From Deltaproteobacteria bacterium (lineage in GTDB: Bacteria; Desulfobacterota; Desulfobacteria; Desulfobacterales; ETH-SRB1), in assembly GCA_019309665.1 (NCBI GenBank), contig JAFDFV010000194.1, positions 1 through 10,150 of the forward strand: DNA of 10,150 nucleotides, written 5' to 3'. Below, piece after piece: positions 1 through 5,676 of this stretch. Made by a program: the position numbers and the translations under genes. The notes under the pieces are model-generated. The model was not told where the DNA came from, did not search any database, and was given only the letters and a program-made list of their open reading frames with translations. The first letter of the stretch is position 1. Every line of letters begins with the position of its first letter.

Positions 1-25
1 TACTTTGTTAATGGATTATTTTTGC

Positions 26-54
26 TTGACATAACATTTGATAGATATTAATTT
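26..54 (+). promoter_or_regulatory. Possible sigma-70 promoter upstream of ffh
   Basis: A perfect -35 hexamer TTGACA lies at 26-31. No strong -10 follows: with a 17-base spacer the hexamer is TAATTT (49-54), and with 15 bases it is ATTAAT (47-52). The surrounding DNA is very AT-rich, so a chance match is possible. If real, it would drive ffh and perhaps the whole cluster, and its transcript would include the fold-back element at 105-210. Confidence 0.3.
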
Positions 55-104
55 CAACTCTTTTAGAGAATTGATAATAATATTATTTAGGCGCTTAACC
101 TGAG

Positions 105-210
105 TATAGACTTTCAGATAATTCATTTCACAAGGCCGGAAGGAGGAAGGCGTATTAGTTATACGTCGACGACTGATAACACAGTGAAATTATTTATCTG
201 AAAGTCTATA
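105..210 (+). repeat. Long imperfect inverted repeat with inner hairpin, directly upstream of ffh
   Basis: Arms 105-131 and 184-210 match as reverse complements at 24 of 27 positions. The outer 17 bases are perfect (105-121 with 194-210, TATAGACTTTCAGATAA). The 52-base interior is purine-rich (GGAAGGAGGAAGG, 138-150) and holds a second hairpin, 149-155 paired with 161-167 around a TAGTT loop, with one G-U pair if transcribed. GACGACTGATAACACAG follows. The element ends 16 bases before the ffh ATG, so it would lie in the 5' leader. It may be a REP/MITE-like intergenic element or a structured leader RNA. Memory suggests similar GGAGGAAGGCGTA...TACGTCGACGA cores recur in sulfate-reducer genomes, but this was not checked. 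Confidence 0.7.
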
Positions 211-226
211 GTTAAATCGGTGTAAT

Positions 227-1475
227 ATGTTTGACAATCTGACCGATAAGCTCGATTTAGTATTTAAAAAGCTAAAAGGGCACGGCAAATTAACTGAAAA
301 AAATATAGAAGAGGGTCTAAAAGAAGTTCGCATAGCTCTTCTTGAGGCTGATGTCCATTATAAAGTTGTAAAAAAGCTTATTGCCGATATTAAGGAAAGA
401 GCTTTAGGACAAGAAGTTATGGCCAGCCTTACGCCCGGCCAGCAGGTTGTCAAAATAGTCAATGATGAATTGACGGAAATTATGGGAACCCGGCACGAAG
501 AGTTGAATCTTTCGGGTTCAAAACCTGCATCTATTATGCTGGTTGGTCTGCAAGGGGCCGGAAAGACAACCACAGCAGGGAAACTCGCCGTATTGATCAG
601 CTCAAAAAACTTGGCGAACAGTTGTCTATTCCTGTTTATTCTTCTACTGTGGAAATGGATCCGGTACAGATATGCAGTAAAGCCAGAATTACGGCACAGC
701 AAGAGGGATGCGATATTCTTCTCCTTGATACTGCAGGGCGCCTGCATATTGATGAAAATCTGATGGCGGAACTCTGTAATATCAAGGATGCAGTTAACCC
801 GTCTGATATCCTTCTTATTGCTGATGCCATGACAGGGCAGGATGCTGTAAATATAGCAAAATCATTTGACAATACCCTGAATCTTGGTGGTATTATTCTC
901 ACCAAAATGGATGGTGATGCACGTGGCGGCGCAGCAATTTCCATCAAATCAATAACCAATAAACCAATTAAATTTATTGGCGTCGGCGAAAAACTTAGTG
1001 AACTGGAACCTTTTCATCCGGACAGGATGTCCTCAAAAATACTGGGGATGGGAGATGTCCTTACTATTATTGAAAAGGCCCAGTCTGTTGTTGATGAAAA
1101 AAAGGCTGTTGAACTTGAAAAGAAGTTAAGAAAAAATGAGTTTACATTAGATGATTTCCGGGATCAGATGGTTCAGATACGAAAAATGGGCTCATTAAAA
1201 GACTTACTGGGTATGATCCCCGGTTTTAGCAAAAACAAACAGTTTAAAAATCTTGAAGTAGATGAAAAAGAATTTGTCAGAATCGAAGCCATAATTAACT
1301 CAATGACACCGCTGGAAAGGCGGCAGCATACCATAATAAATGGGAACCGCAGAAAAAGGATAGCCAAAGGCAGCGGTACAAGCATACAGGATATTAACAA
1401 ACTTCTGAAAAATTATACTCAGATAATAATAAAGGCGGCATGCGCGGATTAAGCAGAGGCATGCTGCCTTTTTAA
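227..1475 (+). pseudogene. ffh: Signal recognition particle GTPase Ffh (SRP54), disrupted by two frame changes
   Basis: Ffh binds SRP RNA and signal peptides and, with FtsY, delivers nascent membrane proteins to the translocon. The N domain and P-loop GLQGAGKTTT (residues 107-116) read from ATG 227. After GKLA (codon ending 589) the homology jumps to IDQLKKLGEQL, one frame over, at 592. About 22 codons (roughly 64 bases), including the G2 DVYRPAA-type region, are missing. The new frame carries G3 DTAGR, G4 TKMDGDARGG, the G5-side VGEKLSELEPF and an M domain with INGNRRKRIAKGSG. A second frame change lies near 1421-1431: the expected tail KGGMRGLSRGMLPF reads in the third frame to TAA at 1473-1475, while the middle frame stops at 1452. 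The product as read would be non-functional. Because Ffh is normally essential, sequence error is a serious alternative. No strong Shine-Dalgarno precedes the ATG. Confidence 0.93.
1434..1473 (+). terminator. Terminator- or attenuator-like hairpin in the ffh tail, before rpsP
   Basis: GGCGGCATGC (1434-1443) pairs with GCATGCTGCC (1459-1468) over 10 base pairs with one G-U. The loop is 15 bases, and five T's (1469-1473) follow. The structure encodes the last Ffh residues, and its T-run runs into the ffh stop and the rpsP ribosome-binding site. The long loop and short T-run make partial termination or chance as likely as a full terminator. Confidence 0.4.
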
Positions 1476-1479
1476 GGAG
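1474..1479 (+). promoter_or_regulatory. Shine-Dalgarno of rpsP overlapping the ffh stop
   Basis: AAGGAG sits 8 bases before the rpsP ATG and shares its AA with the third-frame ffh TAA (1473-1475). This tight packing supports 1475, rather than 1452, as the true ffh end and suggests translational coupling. Confidence 0.75.
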
Positions 1480-1487
1480 ATAAAAAT

Positions 1488-1742
1488 ATGCCGGTTAAAA
1501 TTAGATTGGCCAGACATGGCGCAAAGAAACGACCCTTTTATAGAATTGTTGTGGCTGACTCTGAAAGCCCAAGGGATGGGAAATACCTTGAAGCTGTCGG
1601 ATCTTATAACCCCTTAAAAGATCCTGCTGAAGTTTTGCTGAAGGAAGAACGAATCAGGTACTGGATGAGTCAAGGGGCTATTCCTACAAACACTATAAAA
1701 AGCCTTTTTAAAAAAGAAGGTTTGTCCGCAAATCCTGATTAG
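1488..1742 (+). CDS. rpsP: 30S ribosomal protein bS16
   Basis: bS16 binds 16S rRNA and assists small-subunit assembly. The 84-residue product has the family length and signature: start MPVKIRLARHGAKKRPFYRI, then VADSESPRDGKYLE, GSYNPL and a C-terminal IRYWMSQGAIPTNTIKSLFKKEG. AAGGAG 8 bases upstream fixes the ATG. It follows ffh directly and is separated from the KH gene by a 188-base gap holding a fold-back repeat. rpsP beside ffh, the KH gene, rimM, trmD and rplS is the classic bacterial arrangement. Nothing is missing or unusual in the protein. Confidence 0.98.
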   Translation: MPVKIRLARHGAKKRPFYRIVVADSESPRDGKYLEAVGSYNPLKDPAEVLLKEERIRYWMSQGAIPTNTIKSLFKKEGLSANPD

Positions 1743-1758
1743 TGATATAATTATTGTA

Positions 1759-1880
1759 GCTTTTCACGGTTTGAAACTTGAAATTAGAAAGTAGAAATTT
1801 GGGAGAGATTAAAATAGAAATTGGGAAGAACAGTACAAAAGCATGAAGGCCTAATTTCTAATTTCAACGTTCCGTGAACG
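1759..1880 (+). repeat. Inverted-repeat element between rpsP and the KH gene
   Basis: TTGAAATTAGAAA (1778-1790) is perfectly complementary to TTTCTAATTTCAA (1855-1867), and the outer TTCACGG (1763-1769) to CCGTGAA (1872-1878). The interior has the near-duplicated phrases AGAAATTTGGGA and AGAAATTGGGAA. It fills most of the 188-base gap and codes for nothing visible. It shares the TTCACGG motif with the element between rnhB and yraN, suggesting a common family of small non-coding repeats. Mobility is inferred only. Confidence 0.65.
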
Positions 1881-1930
1881 CTTACTAATTATTTACCCTG
1901 AATCTCAATGGCAACAAAGGAGATGAAGCT

Positions 1931-2161
1931 ATGAAAGATCTGATTAAGCATATTGCACAGGCATTGGTAGATCATCCGGAACAAGTATCTGTTTCAGAGG
2001 TAGAGGGTAACCAGACTTCGGTACTTGAACTTCAAGTAGCAAAGGACGATCTAGGAAAGGTAATTGGGAAACAAGGCCGAACAGCACGGGCAATGAGGAC
2101 TATATTAAGCGCCGCCTCCGCCAAGATAAAAAAACGCACGGTTTTAGAGATTATAGAATAA
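1931..2161 (+). CDS. khpA: KH-domain RNA-binding protein (KhpA/YlqC family)
   Basis: This is a small single-KH protein of the KhpA/YlqC (UPF0109) family. In Firmicutes the family is an RNA-binding partner of KhpB with roles in cell division and sRNA binding; its job in Desulfobacterota is not established. The 76-residue product is full length. The nucleic-acid-binding GxxG loop is GKQG (residues 46-49) within LGKVIGKQGRTARAMRTIL, and the C-terminal strand is KKRTVLEIIE. AAGGAG at 1917-1922, 8 bases upstream, supports the ATG. Only four bases separate its stop from the rimM start, so the two are probably coupled. Position between rpsP and rimM is the usual one. Confidence 0.93.
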   Translation: MKDLIKHIAQALVDHPEQVSVSEVEGNQTSVLELQVAKDDLGKVIGKQGRTARAMRTILSAASAKIKKRTVLEIIE

Positions 2162-2165
2162 TCTA

Positions 2166-2675
2166 GTGGGAAATAATGGTTCTCTTCTTATTGCAAAGAT
2201 AGTCGGCACGCATGGTCTAAAGGGAACCTTCAGGGTCTATTCTTATGCTGAATCTTTGTCTGTATTTAAACCGGACAGTTTAATTCTCATAAGAAATACA
2301 AAAGGATATGAAAATATCCATGCGGTCAACTGGGCCAAACCCCACAAGCAAATCATTTTATTGTCTCTGAAAGGTATTACTACCATCTCTCAGGCGGAAC
2401 CATTAATCGGTTCTGAGCTTTTTATAAGCAAGGCAAATCTTCCAAAACTGGAAGACGAAACCTATTACTGGTTTGATATTATAGGCCTTTCTGTTTTTAC
2501 AATAAATGACGAGTACATCGGCCGTGTTGAATCAATAATTCCAACCGGCAGCAATGATGTCTTTGTTGTGAAAGGCGGGGATAAAGAGATTCTGATTCCT
2601 GGGATTGAATCAGTGGTTTTATCGATAGATATTAATAAAAAAATAATGACGGTGGATTTGCCTGACGGTTTATGA
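2166..2675 (+). CDS. rimM: Ribosome maturation factor RimM
   Basis: RimM binds uS19 and helps mature the 16S rRNA 3' domain during 30S assembly. The 169-residue product has the N-terminal RimM domain with IAKIVGTHGLKGTFRV (residues 9-24), then a PRC-barrel domain beginning at YYWFDIIGL (100-108) and containing GRVESIIPTGSNDVFVV. The start is a GTG with no good Shine-Dalgarno and no in-frame ATG nearby. Its position four bases after the KH stop suggests reinitiation by ribosomes finishing that gene. Its TGA overlaps the trmD ATG (ATGA), again implying coupling. Family length and domain order are normal. Confidence 0.96.
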   Translation: MGNNGSLLIAKIVGTHGLKGTFRVYSYAESLSVFKPDSLILIRNTKGYENIHAVNWAKPHKQIILLSLKGITTISQAEPLIGSELFISKANLPKLEDETYYWFDIIGLSVFTINDEYIGRVESIIPTGSNDVFVVKGGDKEILIPGIESVVLSIDINKKIMTVDLPDGL

Positions 2676-3463
2676 TGAATTTCATTGTCCTGACTATCTT
2701 CCCTGAAATGTTTAAGCCCTTTTGGGCGCACGGCATTATAAAAAGGGCGATAGAACGGAATAAGATATCCGCTTCCACTATAAATATCAGAGATTTTGCA
2801 GAAGGCAGGCATAAGAACACTGATGACCGTCCTTATGGCGGTGGTTGCGGAATGGTTATGAAACCGGAACCCCTTGCCGGCGCTATTCGATTGGCCCAAA
2901 AAAAATCTCCTGATTCTATAACGATTCAGCTCACACCTCAGGGCAGAGTTTTTAATCAAAAGATTGCTCAAAAACTTGCATTATATGATGGGCTTATTCT
3001 GGTTTGCGGTCGCTACGAGGGAATAGATGAACGCATCCGCCTGAATTTAATAGATGATGAGATTTCGATAGGCGATTATGTACTTACCGGAGGCGAGCTG
3101 GCATCAATGGTGCTGATAGATGCTGTAACCAGGCTAATCCCCGGAACGTTGGGAGGAGTGGATTCTGCTGAAAAAGACTCATTTTCAGATGATCTTTTAG
3201 AGCATGCTCAATATACAAGACCAAGAACTTTTGAGGGCGAAGATGTACCCGAAGTTCTTCTGTCCGGCAACCACAAAAAAATCGAAGAATGGAAGCTGGA
3301 AATGTCGCTGATCCGGACCTTCCTGAAAAGAAAAGATCTCTTGAAAAACAGACCGTTAAGTAAACAGGAAATAGAAATTCTTAAAAAGTGGTGCCTGGAT
3401 ATTGAAAAAATTATACACTCCCAAACTTTACATGGCACTGATGCATTATCCGGTTATCAATAA
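2672..3463 (+). CDS. trmD: tRNA (guanine37-N1)-methyltransferase TrmD
   Basis: TrmD transfers a methyl group from AdoMet to N1 of G37 in tRNAs reading CNN and some other codons, preventing +1 frameshifting. It is a SPOUT dimer in the cytoplasm. Visible motifs are RPYGGGCGMVMKPEP (residues 53-67), the trefoil-knot AdoMet segments LILVCGRYEGIDERI (108-122) and ISIGDYVLTGGELA (131-144), and the catalytic residues Arg154 (AVTRLIPG) and Asp169 (EKDSF), numbered as in the well-studied enzymes. At 263 residues it is slightly long; the last 20 or so residues overlap the next gene. The start overlaps the rimM stop. A second ATG lies at 2675. The fold looks intact. Confidence 0.98.
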   Translation: MMNFIVLTIFPEMFKPFWAHGIIKRAIERNKISASTINIRDFAEGRHKNTDDRPYGGGCGMVMKPEPLAGAIRLAQKKSPDSITIQLTPQGRVFNQKIAQKLALYDGLILVCGRYEGIDERIRLNLIDDEISIGDYVLTGGELASMVLIDAVTRLIPGTLGGVDSAEKDSFSDDLLEHAQYTRPRTFEGEDVPEVLLSGNHKKIEEWKLEMSLIRTFLKRKDLLKNRPLSKQEIEILKKWCLDIEKIIHSQTLHGTDALSGYQ

Positions 3464-3971
3464 GAACGGAGAAATAATTACATCTGCCGTAACAAACCTT
3501 GATCTGCACGATATAGCAAGGGTGGCAAAAACTTATGGAGTAAGAAAATTCTTTGTTGTTACGCCTTTAAAGGAACAGAAAAAGCTTGTTAAAAAAATTA
3601 TATCACACTGGACTGACGGAACAGGCTCAAGATATAATCCAAAAAGGCGAGAAGCTTTAGAGCTGATAAGGTTAAAAGATTCTTTAACTGAAATAATAGA
3701 CCATCTCAACAACACAGGCGAAGGCTGCCCAAAAACGGTTGTTACTTGCGCAAGGCAGAATAACGGAAGCATAAGCTTCAGCAAGCTTCGCAACAAGCTT
3801 AAAGACGGCAAACCCTATATTCTGGTTTTCGGGACTGCCTGGGGGCTTTCAGAAAACTTCATTGCCGAAGCCGATTATCTTCTTGAGCCGGTAATGGGAG
3901 GCTCGCATTACAACCACCTCTCGGTTCGGTGTGCAGCAGCCATTATAATGGATAGACTGGTGGGAAACTAA
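3402..3971 (+). CDS. SPOUT-type RNA methyltransferase (PF09936-like), substrate unknown
   Basis: It resembles the uncharacterised family usually annotated as an RNA methyltransferase encoded between trmD and rplS. Supporting segments are YMALMHYPVINKNGE near the start, SAVTNLDLHDIARVAKTYGV, the knot-like YILVFGTAWGLSE and the end HYNHLSVRCAAAIIMDRL, typical of a SPOUT AdoMet site. The target RNA is unknown; the neighbours suggest tRNA or rRNA. The start is uncertain. TTG 3402 gives 189 residues and seven extra N-terminal residues compared with what I recall of the family; ATG 3432 gives a slightly short MALMHYPV start. Neither has a convincing Shine-Dalgarno. Either choice overlaps the trmD end (62 or 32 bases), so coupling to trmD translation is likely. 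Confidence 0.85.
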   Translation: MKKLYTPKLYMALMHYPVINKNGEIITSAVTNLDLHDIARVAKTYGVRKFFVVTPLKEQKKLVKKIISHWTDGTGSRYNPKRREALELIRLKDSLTEIIDHLNNTGEGCPKTVVTCARQNNGSISFSKLRNKLKDGKPYILVFGTAWGLSENFIAEADYLLEPVMGGSHYNHLSVRCAAAIIMDRLVGN

Positions 3972-4009
3972 AGCTTTTCGGATAATTAATTTTATAAGGA
4001 AATAATATT

Positions 4010-4357
4010 ATGCAAACAATAGAACAATTAGGAAAAGAAATGATGCGGCTTGATTTGCCTGATTTCGCTGCAGGCGATACGGTTACAGTTAGTGTTAAGA
4101 TAAAAGAAGGTGAAAAGGAGCGTATTCAGGCTTTTAAAGGTGTTGTAATAAGCAAACGCAAAGGCCTGGCAAATGCCACATTTACCGTACGTAAGGTATC
4201 TTATGGTGTTGGAGTCGAACGTATCTTTCCTCTCCACTCTCCGATAATAGATAAAATCGAGGTTGTTTCCAAGGGACGGGTGCGGCAATCAAAAATTTAT
4301 TATCTACGTAAACTCAAAGGCAAAGCCGCCAGAATAAAAGAACGCCGTTTTACCTAA
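4010..4357 (+). CDS. rplS: 50S ribosomal protein bL19
   Basis: bL19 lies at the subunit interface of the large subunit. The 115-residue product is full length, with DFAAGDTVTVSVKIKEGEKERIQAFKG early, the conserved YGVGVERIFPLHSPIIDKIEV (residues 64-84), and the basic tail RVRQSKIYYLRKLKGKAARIKERR. AAGGAA at 3996-4001, 8 bases before ATG, supports the start. It follows the methyltransferase by 38 bases, so it is probably co-transcribed with rimM-trmD. Its TAA is the first three bases of the left arm of a 177-base fold-back repeat, which may end or trim the upstream transcript. Nothing is odd in the protein. Confidence 0.98.
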   Translation: MQTIEQLGKEMMRLDLPDFAAGDTVTVSVKIKEGEKERIQAFKGVVISKRKGLANATFTVRKVSYGVGVERIFPLHSPIIDKIEVVSKGRVRQSKIYYLRKLKGKAARIKERRFT

Positions 4358-4531
4358 GTTGAGCGATTTTTGGGGAAGAAATGTGCTGAGATCTTGATGC
4401 ATAAGGGTTTGCGAAAACCGCAGGCATACCCGTGGATATGTCGAGGATTTTCGCGAATCCTTGATAGGATTTTCGCGAATCCTTGATGCGCAAGAGATTA
4501 GTGAAGATCGAGCCAAAAATTGCTCAATTTA
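4355..4531 (+). repeat. Large inverted-repeat element between rplS and rnhB
   Basis: Arms 4355-4373 and 4513-4531 (CCAAAAATTGCTCAATTTA) are complementary at 17 of 19 positions; the two mismatches become G-U or A-C in RNA. The left arm starts at the rplS stop codon. Inside are a GGTTT-GCGA-AAACC hairpin (4406-4419) with a GNRA-type loop, a perfect 22-base tandem duplication (4444-4487), and a near direct repeat CTTGATGCATAAG / CTTGATGCGCAAG. It codes for nothing visible. It could be a MITE-like insertion or a processed structured RNA, and it may act as a transcript end for rplS. Origin is inferred. Confidence 0.65.
4444..4487 (+). repeat. Perfect 22-base tandem duplication
   Basis: Two adjacent identical 22-base units, 4444-4465 and 4466-4487, each begin AGGATTTTCGCGAATCC and end TTGAT. 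Each unit contains the 8-base palindrome TTCGCGAA and can form a GGATT/AATCC hairpin. With only two copies and no spacer, this is a local duplication, not a CRISPR array. Confidence 0.9.
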
Positions 4532-4550
4532 GGTTTTAGAAAGTTTGCTC

Positions 4551-5159
4551 ATGGAACAAAACCTGTGGTTATTTGAATCAAAAGCCATTGAAAAAGGCTT
4601 TTCATATATTGCAGGCATTGATGAGGCCGGTCGAGGACCATTGGCTGGCCCGGTTGTTTCTGCAGCCGTTCTTCTGCCCACTTCCTTTCATGATCCCGAT
4701 ATTATTGATTCAAAAAAATTATCACCTAAAAAACGCTCATACCTGTATGAAAAGCTGTACGATCAAGCTGTTTCAATAGGTATAGGAATAGTTGACAACA
4801 TTGAAATCGAGAGAATCAACATACTTAATGCATCGCTACTGTCAATGTCCATATCTGTTAAAAACCTCAGCCCTCAACCCGATTATCTTCTAATAGACGG
4901 CAAATTCAGGATACCAACAGATTTACCGCAGGAGCCCATTATACGAGGCGATGCTCTGAGTATATCTATTGCGGCTGCATCTATTGTTGCCAAGGTAAGC
5001 AGAGACAGGCTTATGGAAAGGTATGACCAGGATTACCCTCAATTTGGATTCTCAAGACACAAAGGATATCCGACCAGGGCTCATAAAGAGGCCATCAGGA
5101 CATTCGGATGCTGCCCAATTCACAGACGAACCTTCAGAGGAGTCAAAGAATATCTGTGA
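4551..5159 (+). CDS. rnhB: Ribonuclease HII
   Basis: RNase HII cuts the RNA strand of RNA-DNA hybrids and starts removal of single ribonucleotides from DNA. From ATG 4551 the product has 202 residues. Its four catalytic acids are visible: Asp24-Glu25 in GIDEAGRGPLAGPVV, Asp116 in LLIDG and Asp134 in IRGDALS. DSKKLSPKKR (53-62) and the C-terminal YPQFGFSRHKGYPTRAHKEAI are also typical. A TTG at 4545 would add two residues; neither start has a strong Shine-Dalgarno (AGAAAG at 4538-4543 is weak), so ATG is preferred. The preceding 190-base gap is a fold-back repeat, so rnhB may be transcribed separately or by readthrough. The protein appears complete. Confidence 0.96.
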   Translation: MEQNLWLFESKAIEKGFSYIAGIDEAGRGPLAGPVVSAAVLLPTSFHDPDIIDSKKLSPKKRSYLYEKLYDQAVSIGIGIVDNIEIERINILNASLLSMSISVKNLSPQPDYLLIDGKFRIPTDLPQEPIIRGDALSISIAAASIVAKVSRDRLMERYDQDYPQFGFSRHKGYPTRAHKEAIRTFGCCPIHRRTFRGVKEYL

Positions 5160-5172
5160 GTTATTACAACCG

Positions 5173-5286
5173 TTTACGGTTTACAGTTTACAGTTCACGG
5201 TTGATCAAAACATATCAGCTATAAGCTGACAAGAAGCACAGCAATTCTAATTTTTGAAGAATAACATCACTCGCGTAAACCGTAAA
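5173..5286 (+). repeat. Inverted-repeat element between rnhB and yraN
   Basis: TTTACGGTTTAC (5173-5184) is the exact complement of GTAAACCGTAAA (5275-5286). Short phrases around them (GTTTACGGTTTACAGTTTACAG, TTCACGG at 5194-5200, GTGAACCG near 5290) are variations on one theme. In the centre is a perfect 6-base-pair hairpin, TCAGCT-ATA-AGCTGA (5215-5229). It fills the 145-base gap and has no coding content. It shares TTCACGG with the element before the KH gene. This is likely a small non-coding intergenic repeat; any effect on yraN expression is unknown. Confidence 0.65.
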
Positions 5287-5304
5287 GCGTGAACCGTTAC
5301 TAAC

Positions 5305-5676
5305 ATGCTAAACAAACAGCAGAATTTTGGGAAAAAAAGTGAATCAATTGCAGCCAGACATCTAAAAAAACATGGTTACAAAATTCTGGAACAGAATTAC
5401 CGGACAAAACTGGGCGAAATTGATATTATTGCAAAAGATAAAAATACACTTGTCTTTGTTGAGGTTAAATCAAGAAGTTCAAACCGGTTCGGAAGTCCAA
5501 AATGGGCTGTAACCCCTAAAAAACAAAGAAAAGTTTCAATGGTAGCTTTGTTGTATATTAAATCCACAAAGCAGAGCAATGTAAAAGCAAGATTTGATGT
5601 GGTAGCTATCAGTTCAGCAAATGACAATCCCAGCATAGAAATAATAAAAAATGCCTTTGAACTCGCCTATAAATGA
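5305..5676 (+). CDS. yraN: YraN/UPF0102 family, predicted nuclease-fold protein
   Basis: The UPF0102 family has a restriction-endonuclease-like fold, related to Holliday-junction resolvases by structure, with no firmly established role. The 123-residue product is full length. It shows FGKKSESIAARHLKKHGYKILEQNYR (residues 8-33), GEIDIIAKD (37-45) supplying the PD-(D/E)xK-like acid Asp40, FVEVKSRSS (51-59) supplying Glu53 and Lys55, and FGSPKWAVTPKKQRK (62-76). ATG 5305 sits at the end of the fold-back element with no strong Shine-Dalgarno. Its end overlaps the rsmI start by 26 bases, a coupling common where yraN and rsmI neighbour each other. The predicted nuclease residues look intact. Confidence 0.93.
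   Translation: MLNKQQNFGKKSESIAARHLKKHGYKILEQNYRTKLGEIDIIAKDKNTLVFVEVKSRSSNRFGSPKWAVTPKKQRKVSMVALLYIKSTKQSNVKARFDVVAISSANDNPSIEIIKNAFELAYK

Noticed and set aside
1..226. SRP RNA (ffs) or tRNA gene near ffh
   Set aside because: No GNAR-tetraloop SRP core, no cloverleaf and no T-loop consensus was seen; only the fold-back element is present.
581..600. Programmed ribosomal frameshift in ffh
   Set aside because: No slippery heptamer is seen and about 22 conserved residues are absent, so slippage could not restore the protein.
4444..4487. Possible CRISPR-like repeats
   Set aside because: Only two directly adjacent identical units with no spacer; it is a tandem duplication inside a fold-back element.
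4304..4516. Minus-strand open frame of 70 codons between rplS and rnhB
   Set aside because: It lies across the rplS 3' end and the inverted repeat, has repeat-derived sequence and no recognisable motif or ribosome-binding site.
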